A DNA stretch of 64,000 nt from assembly GCF_004006315.1 (NCBI RefSeq), contig NZ_CP026530.1:1600001-1664000 (forward strand), read 5' to 3'. A program made the position numbers and the translations under genes. The stretch comes from Nautilia sp. PV-1 (GTDB lineage: Bacteria > Campylobacterota > Campylobacteria > Campylobacterales > Nautiliaceae). Positions within the stretch are counted from its first letter, which is position 1; each line of letters starts with the position of its first letter. Below the pieces are notes generated by a model. It worked only from the letters and a program-made list of their open reading frames with translations. It was not told the DNA's origin and ran no database searches. Shown here in pieces: positions 55,400 to 63,839 of the stretch.

Positions 55400-56299
55400 C
55401 TACCTTAATGGTATTGTAGCTGTTATACCCTGCTGTAATAATGAAATTGTAACATTTTTGTAGGTTGAAAGCGCTTTTTTAAGCTCTTCAAAAGTTTTAA
55501 TTTCCATGCCGTTTACTTTAATAATTTTAGCTCCGGGTCTTATAAAGTATATCTGCTGCAGTTTTTTCGGAAGAGACGTTATTTCAAGGTTTTTATTTAC
55601 TTTAATTCTAAAATGCTCCAAAGGTGTATATTCATATGTTTTCTTTCTGATTTTTAAACTGTATTTTTTAGAATTTATTACGATTTTAACCGTTTTTCCG
55701 ATTGTGTTTTGCAGAATATATTTTGAAAAGAGTGCGGGAGTCGCTCTTTTACCGTTTATATATGTAATTTTTTCATTCAGTTTTATTCCTTTAATATAAA
55801 AAGGATCAAAACTGACGATATTCATATCTTCATCAACTTCTATACCGATATCTCCCCAGTAACCGTATTTCACAAAATGTTTTACCATATCGCCTTTTAT
55901 AAACCCGTTGCCCGTGCCGACACCTATAGCCCTGCAGAACATATCGGTTATTACACTGTTTTTTTCCGATTCGACGCTTAATTTGGCAGGAATAAAATAC
56001 ACTTCGTCTTTTGCAAAATTACCTACGTAAATTTCATTGTGTTTTATACTGGCAGCCCACCATCCCAGTTTTGGAGAAGTAAAAAAGCTTATATATCTTT
56101 TGTTTTTATGTTTTATAACGCATATTCCGGTAAAAGGATCGTACCGGAAGCAATCTTTTTTATTAAAAGTTACACTTTTGTCTTTGGCAACAGGAATAAG
56201 GGTTTTAATATAAGAATATTTTTTATAGCACGGTCTGAAGTCAGGATAGGCAAAAGCAAAAAGAAAAAAAGGAATAATTAAAAAAAACAGTTTTTTCAT
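55400..56299 (-). CDS. Periplasmic PDZ-domain-like protein
   Basis: The 299-residue protein has a signal peptide (KKLFFLIIPFFLFAFA), a middle part with cysteines (CYKKYSY, DCFRYDPFTGICVIKH) and a C-terminal PDZ-like segment (FIRPGAKIIKVNGMEIKTFE). An equivalent gene lies between ybaB and ispA in Campylobacter as I remember it. Function unknown. It overlaps ybaB by four bases. Confidence 0.75.
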   Translation of the reverse strand: MKKLFFLIIPFFLFAFAYPDFRPCYKKYSYIKTLIPVAKDKSVTFNKKDCFRYDPFTGICVIKHKNKRYISFFTSPKLGWWAASIKHNEIYVGNFAKDEVYFIPAKLSVESEKNSVITDMFCRAIGVGTGNGFIKGDMVKHFVKYGYWGDIGIEVDEDMNIVSFDPFYIKGIKLNEKITYINGKRATPALFSKYILQNTIGKTVKIVINSKKYSLKIRKKTYEYTPLEHFRIKVNKNLEITSLPKKLQQIYFIRPGAKIIKVNGMEIKTFEELKKALSTYKNVTISLLQQGITATIPLR

Positions 56300-56583
56300 T
56301 GCCCTAAATTCAAACCTCCAAACATATTCATAGCCTGAGATTTTTTATCTTCAACGGCCATTTTTATCGCGTCGTTAACGGCGCTCATTAATAAAATCTG
56401 AAGAGATTCTTTGTCTTCAAGCAGTGAATCGTCGATTTTTATATCTATAACTTCAAATTTGCCGTTAACAGTAACTTCGACCAATCCGCCGCCGCTGGTT
56501 GCGGTATATGTTTTATTATCGGCTTCTTGCATCTGTTCCTGAAGTTTTTGAAGCATTTCATTCAAATCTAAATTTCCAAGCAT
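56296..56583 (-). CDS. YbaB/EbfC-family nucleoid-associated protein
   Basis: The 95-residue protein starts with a helical part (LNEMLQKLQEQMQEADNKTY) and has the family core ATSGGGLVEVTVNGKFEVIDIKID, then LMSAVNDAIKMAVEDKKSQ. YbaB/EbfC dimers bind DNA and are linked to nucleoid organisation. It shares one base with the panD stop and overlaps the PDZ-type gene by four bases, so it is within the operon. Confidence 0.92.
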   Translation of the reverse strand: MLGNLDLNEMLQKLQEQMQEADNKTYTATSGGGLVEVTVNGKFEVIDIKIDDSLLEDKESLQILLMSAVNDAIKMAVEDKKSQAMNMFGGLNLGQ

Positions 56584-56957
56584 TACCCCTCCTGCAAATA
56601 TGTGGTTTTTTCGATTATATCATTATTATCATTTACAATCAATACAGAAGGCTTGAATTCTTTGGCTTCATCGGGCGTCATTGAGGCGTAAGCGATTATA
56701 ATGATTTTATCTCCGGGATGCACTTTTCTCGCAGCTGCGCCGTTTAGACATATATCTCTTTTGCCTCTTTCGCCTTTAATGACATACGTTGAAAATCTTT
56801 CTCCGTTATTGATATTCACTATATCGACTTTTTGTCCAACAAGAAGATTCGCTTCTTCCATAAGCTCTTCATCAATCGTAATGGAACCGACATAATTAAG
56901 GTTTGCATCGGTTACCGTCGCTCTGTGAATTTTAGAATAAAGCATTTCTATTGTCAT
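56583..56957 (-). CDS. panD: Aspartate 1-decarboxylase
   Basis: PanD makes beta-alanine for pantothenate and coenzyme A. It is a pyruvoyl enzyme made as a proenzyme and cleaved between Gly24 and Ser25; here YVGSITID places exactly G24-S25. The 124-residue product also has [17 protein letters not shown] and the conserved [20 protein letters not shown]. Length is normal. Confidence 0.95.
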   Translation of the reverse strand: MTIEMLYSKIHRATVTDANLNYVGSITIDEELMEEANLLVGQKVDIVNINNGERFSTYVIKGERGKRDICLNGAAARKVHPGDKIIIIAYASMTPDEAKEFKPSVLIVNDNNDIIEKTTYLQEG

Positions 56958-56966
56958 AGCTATTCC

Positions 56967-57302
56967 TTATGCCCAGAATTCCTCCGGAATTAAATATTCT
57001 TTTACTGGATTACCTTCAATTATATGTTCTTTTAATATTCTGTCTATTTTTTCTTTGTCAAGATCAACATACATATACTGACCCGGCTCTACCAGCATTA
57101 CAGGTCCGAAATTACATCTGTTAAGACATCCTGTAGGTACAATCCAGTTCACCATAGGGTCAATCCCTAGTTCCATCATTTTTTGTTGCGTATACGGAAA
57201 AAGATCTTCCTTCCCTTCTCTTACACAGCTAGGTTTTGGAAAACTAGGCGGTCTTTTTACCTGACACATATATATTATATTTTTTGGTTTTGGCATTTGC
57301 AT
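56967..57302 (-). CDS. Thioredoxin-like [2Fe-2S] ferredoxin
   Basis: The 111-residue protein has four cysteines in the pattern of thioredoxin-fold [2Fe-2S] ferredoxins: one in YMCQVKRPPSFPKPSC (with the second cysteine after 11 residues), then VPTGCLNRCNFGPVMLVEPG. The GP-V-x-V-xPG segment is typical. Homologues occur next to murE in Campylobacterota. The partner redox enzyme is unknown. Nine bases separate it from panD. Confidence 0.85.
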   Translation of the reverse strand: MQMPKPKNIIYMCQVKRPPSFPKPSCVREGKEDLFPYTQQKMMELGIDPMVNWIVPTGCLNRCNFGPVMLVEPGQYMYVDLDKEKIDRILKEHIIEGNPVKEYLIPEEFWA

Positions 57303-57350
57303 ATTACGCTCCTTAAATTTTTTGCGACTTATATCATATTTTTCTTTATT

Positions 57351-58598
57351 TTACAAATTTTTTATTAAACTTTTTATAACTTCCCTGTCGCTGTAATCTA
57401 CTTTTTTATTGCAATACTGGATGTAATTTTCATCGCCTTTGCCTAAAACCATTAAAATATACCCTTTTTCTTTAGCTAGCTCTACAGCCCTCTTAACAGC
57501 TTCTTTTCTATCGGTAATAATCTCAAACGGTTTGCTTTTTATACCCTTTGCGATTTCTTTACATATATCTTCCGCTTTTTCACATCTTGGATTATCTTCC
57601 GTAATAATTATATAATCGGCATATTTATCGGCAACCTCGCCCATTAAAGGCCGTTTATCTTTATCCCTGTCTCCTCCCGCTCCGAAAACAACTATTTTTT
57701 TGCCTTCTACGGCGCTTAGCACTTTTTCCATTCCGTCCGGCGTATGTGCAAAGTCAACAATTGACATAGGATTTTTCGACACTATTTCCATTCTGCCGGG
57801 GACACCCTTGAAATCTTTTAATTGAGAATTGAGAATTGAGAATTGAGAATTAGTTAAAATTTCCGCTGTTTTTAAAGCAAGAGAAAAATTCATTTTATTG
57901 AATTCTCCTGCCATTGGAATATCATCAACTATAGGTTTGTCTAAAACATATAAATTGTTTGCATTAACTTTAAACTCATAACCACCTACATCTACTAATG
58001 AAAAATTTGAATTCTCAATTCTCAATTCTTCATTCTCCATTCTCAATTTTCCATTAACCACTTTCAGAGCATCATCTTTTAAAAAGCTCTCTTTAACTTT
58101 TTTATATTCTTCCATTGTTTTATGAAAATCAAGATGGTCTTGTGAAAACGAAGTCAGTATTTTAGCCGTAAACTCAATGCCCTCAGTCCTTTGCTGAACT
58201 ATTGCATGCGAGCTTACTTCCATAATGTAAAAGTCCGGTTCGTATTGTACGGCTCTTTTGAGAGTTGTGATTATAGGAGGAGTTGTAAGTGTTTTGATTT
58301 CTTTTTTTTCACCGTTTAAATAAAATCCTTCGGTTCCCTGTATTCCTACACTGTAACCCAGCTGATGTAACAGATACCCTAAAACGAATGCGGTAGTTGT
58401 TTTACCATTTGTTCCTGTAATGCCGATAAATTTGGTTTTAAGATTTAATGATTTTATAAATTCTGCAGGTGTTAGAAAATTTTGAATATTAACAGCGTAT
58501 TTACTGTTTTGAGCGGTTTTTAAAAATATTTTACTATCATCAAGGTCCTGTGTGTTATCTGTAATCAATCCGTTTAATAACAGTTTTTTATAATCCAT
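57351..58598 (-). CDS. murE: UDP-MurNAc-tripeptide synthetase MurE, with two in-frame heptamer arrays
   Basis: MurE adds meso-diaminopimelate to UDP-MurNAc-L-Ala-D-Glu. The 415-residue product has the ATP loop GITGTNGKTTTAFVLGYLL, EVSSHAIVQQRTEGIEF, FSQDHLDFHKTMEEYKKVK, KGVPGRMEIV and the DAP-specific EDNPRCEKAEDI. It lacks most of the N-terminal domain, as in other Campylobacterota. Two ATTCTCA-family arrays are in frame: one codes for GKLRMENEELRIEN after LKVVN, the other for NSQFSILNSQ before LKDFKGVPGR. Both lie at surface-loop positions of the family fold. Confidence 0.94.
   Translation of the reverse strand: MDYKKLLLNGLITDNTQDLDDSKIFLKTAQNSKYAVNIQNFLTPAEFIKSLNLKTKFIGITGTNGKTTTAFVLGYLLHQLGYSVGIQGTEGFYLNGEKKEIKTLTTPPIITTLKRAVQYEPDFYIMEVSSHAIVQQRTEGIEFTAKILTSFSQDHLDFHKTMEEYKKVKESFLKDDALKVVNGKLRMENEELRIENSNFSLVDVGGYEFKVNANNLYVLDKPIVDDIPMAGEFNKMNFSLALKTAEILTNSQFSILNSQLKDFKGVPGRMEIVSKNPMSIVDFAHTPDGMEKVLSAVEGKKIVVFGAGGDRDKDKRPLMGEVADKYADYIIITEDNPRCEKAEDICKEIAKGIKSKPFEIITDRKEAVKRAVELAKEKGYILMVLGKGDENYIQYCNKKVDYSDREVIKSLIKNL
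57821..57848. repeat. Heptamer array, ATTGAGA family (4 units), in frame in murE
   Basis: Four perfect ATTGAGA copies on the plus strand encode NSQFSILNSQ just before the conserved KGVPGRME segment. Confidence 0.92.
58011..58059. repeat. Heptamer array, ATTCTCA family (7 units), in frame in murE
   Basis: Seven 7-bp units in perfect register (ATTCTCA, ATTCTCA, ATTCTTC, ATTCTCC, ATTCTCA, ATTTTCC, ATTAACC) encode the residues between LKVV and SNFSLVDVGG. Orientation is inverted relative to the array 160 bp away. Confidence 0.92.
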
Positions 58599-58616
58599 AC
58601 CAAATTATATCACACA

Positions 58617-58985
58617 TTACTGCAGCAGTGTATTGAAACCTTCGATTAATTCATAATCGCTTATTTTTGAAAGCATATCTTCAAAATAGCTTATTGCGCT
58701 GTCTTTGTAGCCGTAATTTAAAAGCATTTCAAAAAATTCCAATAAGTCCTCTTTTGTTTCAAAAACAACTTTTGTAGATAATAAAATATTTTCCAAATCT
58801 TCTTTTGTTTTGACAATCTGTTTGACATCGCTAAAAAGTATACCGTTAATTTCTTCAGAATTAAAAGGAGAAGAAGAATCAGTTACGAGCTTTTCCATAA
58901 GCTTCATAACTTTTTCATACTCCTTTTTTTCTATTGCAGATTTAAGGAGTTCTTTTAAATCAAAATGAATATTTGACAAGCTCAT
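58617..58985 (-). CDS. Small acidic helical protein of unknown function
   Basis: I do not recognise a family. From the ATG at 58985, preceded by GAGG, the product has about 122 residues, is acidic and largely helical, with MSLSNIHFDLKELLKSAIE and EDLLEFFEMLLNYGYKDSAI. A longer frame to 59006 is possible. It overlaps the NFU gene by about 26 bases and precedes murE; a gene of similar size occupies this place in Campylobacter. No signal peptide, motif or cofactor site is visible. Confidence 0.75.
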   Translation of the reverse strand: MSLSNIHFDLKELLKSAIEKKEYEKVMKLMEKLVTDSSSPFNSEEINGILFSDVKQIVKTKEDLENILLSTKVVFETKEDLLEFFEMLLNYGYKDSAISYFEDMLSKISDYELIEGFNTLLQ

Positions 58986-59256
58986 CCAATTTATCCTCAT
59001 ATCCATGAGGTACGTTCATAACTACAAGTTCAGGGTGTATTTTTTCTTTCAATGCTTTTTCGATACCGTATTTAAGTGTTGCACCGGCACTTGCACATCC
59101 TACACAGCCACCCTGAAGCTGTACAAAAACTACAGGTTTTCTAACATCAATAAGCGTTACATCGCCGCCGTCCATCTGAAGCATAGGTCTGACTTCATCA
59201 AGTACGCCAGCCACTGCTTCTTTCAGTTCTTCGTTAGAAAAAGGAATATCAGCCAT
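58960..59256 (-). CDS. NFU-type iron-sulfur carrier protein
   Basis: This NifU C-terminal domain protein of about 98 residues carries the CxxC cluster site in LQGGCVGCASAGATLKYGIE, after LQMDGGDVTLIDV. It would carry or transfer [4Fe-4S] or [2Fe-2S] clusters. I start it at MADIPF (59256), which has GGAG seven bases upstream; the frame is open to 59268 inside rplQ. It follows the alpha ribosomal operon directly. Confidence 0.92.
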   Translation of the reverse strand: MADIPFSNEELKEAVAGVLDEVRPMLQMDGGDVTLIDVRKPVVFVQLQGGCVGCASAGATLKYGIEKALKEKIHPELVVMNVPHGYEDKLDELVKYSF

Positions 59257-59257
59257 A

Positions 59258-59626
59258 TTATTCTCCAACGAATTCGATTATACACATTTCAGCTGCGTCA
59301 CCTCTTCTGAATCTTGTTTTAATAATTCTAGTATATCCACCGTTTCTGTTTTCAAACTTAGGAGCAATTTCTTCAATAACTTTTCTAGTAGCCGCTTTTG
59401 CTCTTTCGTTTGATCCTAGTTTTGAATATACATGTCTGTGTGTATTAAAATCAGCTTTTTTAGCTCTTGTGATAATTCTTTCGATATATTTTCTAAGTTC
59501 TTTTGCTTTTGGAACTGTTGTTTCAATTTTTTCATTTTCGATTAAATCGCATGCCAAGTTTTTAAGAAGCGCAAGTCTGTGCTCACTAACACGACCAAGC
59601 TTTCTGTATCCGTGTTTATGTCTCAT
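59258..59626 (-). CDS. rplQ: 50S ribosomal protein L17
   Basis: L17 lies near the exit tunnel. The 122-residue product starts [20 protein letters not shown] and has [26 protein letters not shown] split across the typical helix; the C-terminus reads [20 protein letters not shown]. It is the last gene of the alpha operon and shares one base with the rpoA stop. Confidence 0.97.
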   Translation of the reverse strand: MRHKHGYRKLGRVSEHRLALLKNLACDLIENEKIETTVPKAKELRKYIERIITRAKKADFNTHRHVYSKLGSNERAKAATRKVIEEIAPKFENRNGGYTRIIKTRFRRGDAAEMCIIEFVGE

Positions 59627-60618
59627 TAATTCTCCTTAAGTTGTGATAATTTATCTTCGATTGCTTTTTTAATATCAAGCGGCAATGTTTTGTTTAACGG
59701 GAATCCGATTTCTTCAAGTTTGTCAAAAATCTCTTCTAAAGATTTAGTTCCAAGATTTTTAATATTTGAAATTTTTTCTTTACCCATAAGTACAAGCTCA
59801 CCTACAAATCTGATACCTGCTCTGTCAAGAGCATTAAAGCTTCTGCTTCTTAAGTTCAGATTTTCAATAGGTTCAAAAAGTACATTGTAAACTTCGTCAA
59901 GCTCTACGCTTTGTGATGTTTTCTGTTCTAATTTAAACTCTTTAGAAAATACGCTGAATTGATTTAAATAATTATTAACGGCATTTTTGAATGCTTCAAT
60001 CGGACTTATCTGTCCGTCAGTTACTACTTCAAAAATTACCTTTTCAAAATTAGGATCATCTTCAACAAGAATATTTTCAATATTATAAACTACTTTTTTT
60101 ACAGGGCTGAAATATGCGTCAAGACCTATAAATCCTTCAGGAATTTCATCTCTGAAGTTTTCAACGGCAACAAATCCCATACCTTTTCTGATAATTAAAG
60201 TTAATTTAAGCTCTGCCTCTTCATTTAATGTTGCAATATATTCATCAGGTGTAACAACGTCTACTAAATCATTAGCAAGATCGCTGCCTTTAATTTCTTT
60301 AGGACCTACAAATACATAATCAACTACTGCTTCATCGCCCTCTTTTATTTTAAATCTGATGTTTTTAAGGTTAATAATAAAACTTGCAACATCTTCAAGC
60401 ATACCTTTCAGTGAATCAAACTCGTGTTTTACACCTTCTATTTTAAGTGCGATAGGTGCAAAACCGGGAGTTGATGCGATAAGCGTTCTTCTGATCGGAT
60501 GAGCAACGCTAACGCCGAACCCGGCTTCGAAAGGATATACTTCGATTGTAGCTTTGTTTCCTTCTTCTTTGAAAGAAACATCGCTTGGAATTAAAACTTC
60601 TGTTTTTATTTTATTCAT
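59626..60618 (-). CDS. rpoA: RNA polymerase alpha subunit
   Basis: The 330-residue protein has the N-terminal assembly domain ([36 protein letters not shown]) and a C-terminal DNA- and activator-binding domain ([38 protein letters not shown]). Length is normal. The variation in the first conserved motif (STPG instead of SLPG) is common in this phylum. It sits between rpsD and rplQ. Confidence 0.97.
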   Translation of the reverse strand: MNKIKTEVLIPSDVSFKEEGNKATIEVYPFEAGFGVSVAHPIRRTLIASTPGFAPIALKIEGVKHEFDSLKGMLEDVASFIINLKNIRFKIKEGDEAVVDYVFVGPKEIKGSDLANDLVDVVTPDEYIATLNEEAELKLTLIIRKGMGFVAVENFRDEIPEGFIGLDAYFSPVKKVVYNIENILVEDDPNFEKVIFEVVTDGQISPIEAFKNAVNNYLNQFSVFSKEFKLEQKTSQSVELDEVYNVLFEPIENLNLRSRSFNALDRAGIRFVGELVLMGKEKISNIKNLGTKSLEEIFDKLEEIGFPLNKTLPLDIKKAIEDKLSQLKEN

Positions 60619-60631
60619 TTTTTAGCCCCTA

Positions 60632-61258
60632 TTATTTAGAGTACAACTCAACTACTAGTCTTTCTTCTACCGGAATATTTACTTCTTCTCTTTCTGGAAC
60701 TCTTTGGAATACACCAACTAGTTTTTCTCTGTCTACGTCAACCCATGGTGCTATACCAGTTTGCTGTGACAGTTCAAGAGCTCTTTGAATTTGTACGTTA
60801 TTTTTTGATTTTTCTCTAATTTCGATTCTGTCGCCTTCTTTTACTAAATAAGAAGGAATGTTTACTTTTTTACCGTTTACTAAAACGTGCCCGTGTGTTA
60901 CAAGCTGTCTTGCAAATCTTCTAGTAGATGCAAATCCCATTCTGTAAACTACGTTGTCAAGTCTTCTTTCAAGTAACTTAATTAGGTTTTCCCCTGTGTT
61001 ACCTTCTTGTCTGTTTGCTTCTTTAAAGAATTTTCTAAATTGTTTTTCTAATACACCGTAATAGAATTTAATTTTTTGTTTTTCTCTAAGCTGTAGGCCG
61101 TATTCAGAAATTTTAGTTCTTCTTTGTCCATGCTGTCCTGGTGCATAAGGTCTTTTGTCAAGCGCTGATTTTCCAGCTAATCTTCTTTCACCTTTAAGTT
61201 CAAGTGAAACACCTAATCTTCTTTCAATTTTTTCAACTGGTCCTGTATATCTTGCCAT
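60632..61258 (-). CDS. rpsD: 30S ribosomal protein S4
   Basis: S4 is a primary assembly protein and in some bacteria represses the alpha operon. The 208-residue product has [20 protein letters not shown] and the S4 RNA-binding motif [20 protein letters not shown] followed by [16 protein letters not shown]. Length is standard. Two bases separate it from rpsK. Confidence 0.97.
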   Translation of the reverse strand: MARYTGPVEKIERRLGVSLELKGERRLAGKSALDKRPYAPGQHGQRRTKISEYGLQLREKQKIKFYYGVLEKQFRKFFKEANRQEGNTGENLIKLLERRLDNVVYRMGFASTRRFARQLVTHGHVLVNGKKVNIPSYLVKEGDRIEIREKSKNNVQIQRALELSQQTGIAPWVDVDREKLVGVFQRVPEREEVNIPVEERLVVELYSK

Positions 61259-61260
61259 CG

Positions 61261-61653
61261 TTACACCCTTCTTCTTTTTCTTGGTCTACATCCGTTGTGA
61301 GGTAACGGAGTTACGTCTTTCATCCAAAGTACTTTAATACCTTCAATAGCACCAACAGTTTTTACTGCAGTTTCTCTACCTCCACCAGGTCCTTGTACTT
61401 TAATACCTACTTCTTTAATTCCGTATTCTTTGGCTTTAGCCATTACGTCTTCTACTGCCTGCTGTGCTGCGAAAGGTGTAGATTTTTTACTACCTTTGAA
61501 TCCAAGCGCACCCGCACTGCTCCAGCATAATGCGTTACCCATTTCATCAGTTACAGTAATCATTGTGTTGTTGAATGTCGCTGAAATATAAACAACCCCG
61601 CGACCAACCTGTTTTTTAATTTTTTTCTTTTTAGTTACTTTTCTTTTAGCCAT
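61261..61653 (-). CDS. rpsK: 30S ribosomal protein S11
   Basis: S11 forms part of the platform and mRNA exit site. The 130-residue product has [20 protein letters not shown] and the C-terminal signature [19 protein letters not shown]. Length is typical and the neighbours are as in other alpha operons. Confidence 0.97.
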   Translation of the reverse strand: MAKRKVTKKKKIKKQVGRGVVYISATFNNTMITVTDEMGNALCWSSAGALGFKGSKKSTPFAAQQAVEDVMAKAKEYGIKEVGIKVQGPGGGRETAVKTVGAIEGIKVLWMKDVTPLPHNGCRPRKRRRV

Positions 61654-61663
61654 CTCTCACCCT

Positions 61664-62032
61664 TTATTTAGCTTTTGCGCCAACAGTTTTCTTTTTACCT
61701 TTTCTAGTACGTGCATTGGTTTTAGTTCTCTGACCTCTAACAGGAAGTCCTCTTCTGTGTCTTAAACCTCTGTAGCACCCAAGGTCCATAAGTTCTTTAA
61801 TGTTAAGCTGAACGATTTTTCTTAGTTCACCTTCAACAATATAATTTGACTGAATTTCTTTATTTAATGTAGAAACTTCGTCTTCAGTAAGTTCGTAAAC
61901 TCTTTTTTCAGGATCAATTCCTGTGTCTTTTAAAATTTTTCTGCTTGTTGTAAGTCCGATTCCGTAAATATACGGAAGTGCATACTCGATTTTTTTCTTT
62001 TTAGGTAAGTCTATCCCTGCAATTCTTGCCAT
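61664..62032 (-). CDS. rpsM: 30S ribosomal protein S13
   Basis: S13 is in the head and forms bridges to the large subunit. The 122-residue product starts [20 protein letters not shown] and has the conserved [20 protein letters not shown] near the C-terminus. It starts three bases after the rpmJ stop. Confidence 0.97.
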   Translation of the reverse strand: MARIAGIDLPKKKKIEYALPYIYGIGLTTSRKILKDTGIDPEKRVYELTEDEVSTLNKEIQSNYIVEGELRKIVQLNIKELMDLGCYRGLRHRRGLPVRGQRTKTNARTRKGKKKTVGAKAK

Positions 62033-62035
62033 GTT

Positions 62036-62149
62036 TTATCCTTGTCTTTGTTTATGTCTAGGATTTTCACAAATAACTCTTACAATCCCTTTTCTTTTTA
62101 CCACTTTACATTTAGGGCAAATTTTCTTAACTGATGCTCTAACTTTCAT
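62036..62149 (-). CDS. rpmJ: 50S ribosomal protein L36
   Basis: This 37-residue protein is too short for usual gene calls. The sequence starts [20 protein letters not shown] and ends [12 protein letters not shown], with the zinc ligands Cys, Cys, Cys and His of the standard L36. AAGGAG precedes the ATG by five bases. It opens the alpha operon here; infA, which often precedes it, is not present upstream. Confidence 0.95.
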   Translation of the reverse strand: MKVRASVKKICPKCKVVKRKGIVRVICENPRHKQRQG

Positions 62150-62332
62150 AACTTCTCCTTAAATTTTAGGAAAATACGTTTTCCGTTTAAACGCCCCTTA
62201 GGTACAAAGACCAGCTCTTGCAATTAGTCAGCTGCGATTTTGCAAAGTTTGTGAAACAGCTTCACAACTTCACAACCCCACAACTAAACTACTTACTAAT
62301 TGCAAAACCTCTTTTACGTTCAGGGGGATGGA
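62150..62332 (-). promoter_or_regulatory. Structured leader candidate of the alpha ribosomal operon
   Basis: The leader of about 180 bases can fold into nested stems: an 11-bp long-range pair (62218-62228 with 62295-62305), inside it a 7-bp hairpin TTGTGAA/TTCACAA (62249-62255 with 62261-62267; a second TTCACAA at 62269-62275 offers an alternative), and a GGAAAA/TTTTCC hairpin (62169-62184) just before the rpmJ ribosome-binding site. S4, S13 or S11 autoregulation is possible but not proven; I know no matching leader family. Confidence 0.5.
62260..62299. repeat. Octamer-type array in the alpha-operon leader
   Basis: Units CTTCACAA, CTTCACAA, CCCCACAA, CTAAACTA and CTTACTAA keep an 8-bp register. 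It resembles the heptamer arrays but with a different period, and two of its units form the alternative hairpin arms of the leader. Confidence 0.5.
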
Positions 62333-62338
62333 ATTATA
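62333..62338 (-). promoter_or_regulatory. Extended -10 promoter of the alpha operon
   Basis: On the minus strand TGGTATAAT forms an extended -10 box (TGN-TATAAT). The -35 region is occupied by the end of the AAAAGTG heptamer array and has no good match to TTGACA. It lies about 185 bases upstream of rpmJ. Confidence 0.65.
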
Positions 62339-62355
62339 CCATATAAATATGTTTG

Positions 62356-62390
62356 AAAGTAAAAAGTAAAAAGTGAAAAGTGAAAAAGAG
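62356..62390. repeat. Heptamer array, AAAGTGA family (5 units), upstream of the alpha operon promoter
   Basis: Five exact 7-bp units (AAAGTAA, AAAGTAA, AAAGTGA, AAAGTGA, AAAAGAG) lie immediately upstream of the -10 box of the alpha operon, where a -35 box would be. Confidence 0.88.
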
Positions 62391-62409
62391 AAGAAAAAAT
62401 AGTTCTATT

Positions 62410-62430
62410 ATTTCCTTAATTAAAGGAAAT
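62410..62430 (-). terminator. Weak terminator after the purine permease gene
   Basis: An 8-bp stem (ATTTCCTT/AAGGAAAT, loop five) begins at the permease stop codon. Further along the minus strand TATTTTTTC follows after ten bases. The low GC content makes it a weak candidate. Confidence 0.4.
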
Positions 62431-63716
62431 TAAGGATGAACTATAAACATTAAGAGTCCGATTATAGCAATAGAAAGCGTTCCGAGTGTAAGTTTTTCTT
62501 TTTCTCCTCTGCATAAAGCCAATATGAAATAAGCTACAAACCCTGCGCTTAATCCTATAGTAATTGAAAAAGTTAAAGGCATTAAAAGTACTGTAATAAA
62601 TACGCTCACAGCCGTTGTAGTATCAGAAAAATTAATATTTTTAAGCTCACCGAACATTAAAACACCGACCATTACAAGAATAGGATAAATTGCGTTATCA
62701 GGAATAGCTTTATATATTGGAAGGAAAAACAGAGTTGTTACAAACAGTAATCCGGTAACTATAGCAGTAAGACCCGTTCTTCCCCCTTCTTCAACTCCTG
62801 CTGCGCTTTCAATAAAAGAAGTTGTAGTAGATGTACCGAGAGTCGCACCGATAACTGTGGCAGCAGCGTCTGCCTGAAGAGTTTTCTCAAGTTCTACAGG
62901 TTCTTTAAAAAGTCCGGCTCTCATACCGATACCGGCAAGCGTTCCTATAGTATCAAACAAATCCGTAACCAAGAACGTTACTATTACAGGAAGCAGTGAA
63001 AGTTTTAAAGCGCTCATAATATCAAAATGAAACGCTATAGGCGCCATACTTGCAGGCATTGAAACTACGCCCTGAGGCATTTGGGCAAGTCCGAACACCC
63101 ATGCGATAATAGAAGTCACCGCAATTGAGATTATAAAAGCTCCTTTTACCCTGTATGCATATAAAACTGCAGCAACAAAAAAGCCTAAAATTCCTAATAA
63201 AACTTCCGGATTATGAATTGTTCCAAGTGCAACAAAAGTAGCTTTGTTTGAAACAATCACACCCATACCTTTAAGTCCGATAAAAGCAATAAACGCACCG
63301 ATACCGGCACTGATTGCTCTTCTTAAATCATCAGGCACCGATTCAAACACCCAGGCTCTGAAACGTGTTAGAGAAAGCACAAGGAAAATTAAACCGCTTA
63401 TCATAACTACACCTAAAGCTGTCTGCCAAGGAATACCCATTCCTTTAACCAAACCGAATGTAAAATAGGCGTTTAAGCCCATTCCGACACTCATTGCAAC
63501 AGGCGTATTTGACCAAAAACCGTTTAATATAGTAGCAATAATCGTCACTACCGCCGTAGCAGTAATCAAAGCATCAAAAGGCATACCGGTTAAACTCATA
63601 ATTCCGGCATTTACCGGTACAATATACATCATGGCGAGAAACGTCGTAAATCCAGCTCTTACTTCCGTCCCCACGGTAGTATTATGCTTAGAAAGCTTGA
63701 AGAGTTTTTCAAACAT
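62430..63716 (-). CDS. NCS2-family adenine/hypoxanthine permease (AzgA-like)
   Basis: This inner-membrane purine uptake protein has 428 residues and about 13 helices. It shows NTTVGTEVRAGFTTFLAMMY at the start, AMSVGMGLNAYFTFGLVKG, and the substrate-binding STTTSFIESAAGVEEGGRTG typical of the AzgA/PbuG branch. The leader contains a CTCCTTG/CAAGGAG inverted repeat that includes the Shine-Dalgarno sequence. It probably is a single-gene transcript. Confidence 0.93.
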   Translation of the reverse strand: MFEKLFKLSKHNTTVGTEVRAGFTTFLAMMYIVPVNAGIMSLTGMPFDALITATAVVTIIATILNGFWSNTPVAMSVGMGLNAYFTFGLVKGMGIPWQTALGVVMISGLIFLVLSLTRFRAWVFESVPDDLRRAISAGIGAFIAFIGLKGMGVIVSNKATFVALGTIHNPEVLLGILGFFVAAVLYAYRVKGAFIISIAVTSIIAWVFGLAQMPQGVVSMPASMAPIAFHFDIMSALKLSLLPVIVTFLVTDLFDTIGTLAGIGMRAGLFKEPVELEKTLQADAAATVIGATLGTSTTTSFIESAAGVEEGGRTGLTAIVTGLLFVTTLFFLPIYKAIPDNAIYPILVMVGVLMFGELKNINFSDTTTAVSVFITVLLMPLTFSITIGLSAGFVAYFILALCRGEKEKLTLGTLSIAIIGLLMFIVHP

Positions 63717-63721
63717 TTTTA

Positions 63722-63743
63722 CTCCTTGATTAATTTCAAGGAG
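63722..63743 (-). promoter_or_regulatory. Inverted repeat covering the Shine-Dalgarno site of the purine permease gene
   Basis: CTCCTTG (63722-63728) and CAAGGAG (63737-63743) form a perfect 7-bp inverted repeat with an 8-base loop, so the AAGGAG ribosome-binding site could pair with CTCCTT. The -10 box directly abuts the repeat, so part of the 5' arm may lie before the start of the RNA. It may then be an operator instead of an RNA switch. Confidence 0.5.
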
Positions 63744-63749
63744 ATTATA
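63744..63749 (-). promoter_or_regulatory. Extended -10 promoter of the purine permease gene
   Basis: TGTTATAAT on the minus strand is an extended -10 box; the -35 region (TTTAAT at 17 bp) is poor. It lies about 28 bases upstream of the permease ATG, so the leader is very short. Confidence 0.6.
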
Positions 63750-63810
63750 ACAAATATGAAACTGATATTAAATGGCTACAAAAAAAGTCTTATTTAGTAA
63801 GGAATTAAAG

Positions 63811-63838
63811 GATGAAAGCAGAAGGTGGAAGGTGAAAG
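63811..63838. repeat. Heptamer array, GTGGAAG family (4 units)
   Basis: GATGAAA, GCAGAAG, GTGGAAG and GTGAAAG in exact 7-bp register lie immediately after the stop codon of the small heat-shock gene. Confidence 0.7.
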
Positions 63839-63839
63839 A

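Noticed and set aside
62160-62340. tRNA or other known RNA gene in the leader before rpmJ
   Set aside because: The stems do not form a cloverleaf with a T-loop or CCA end, and I recognise no known RNA family; kept only as a structured leader candidate.
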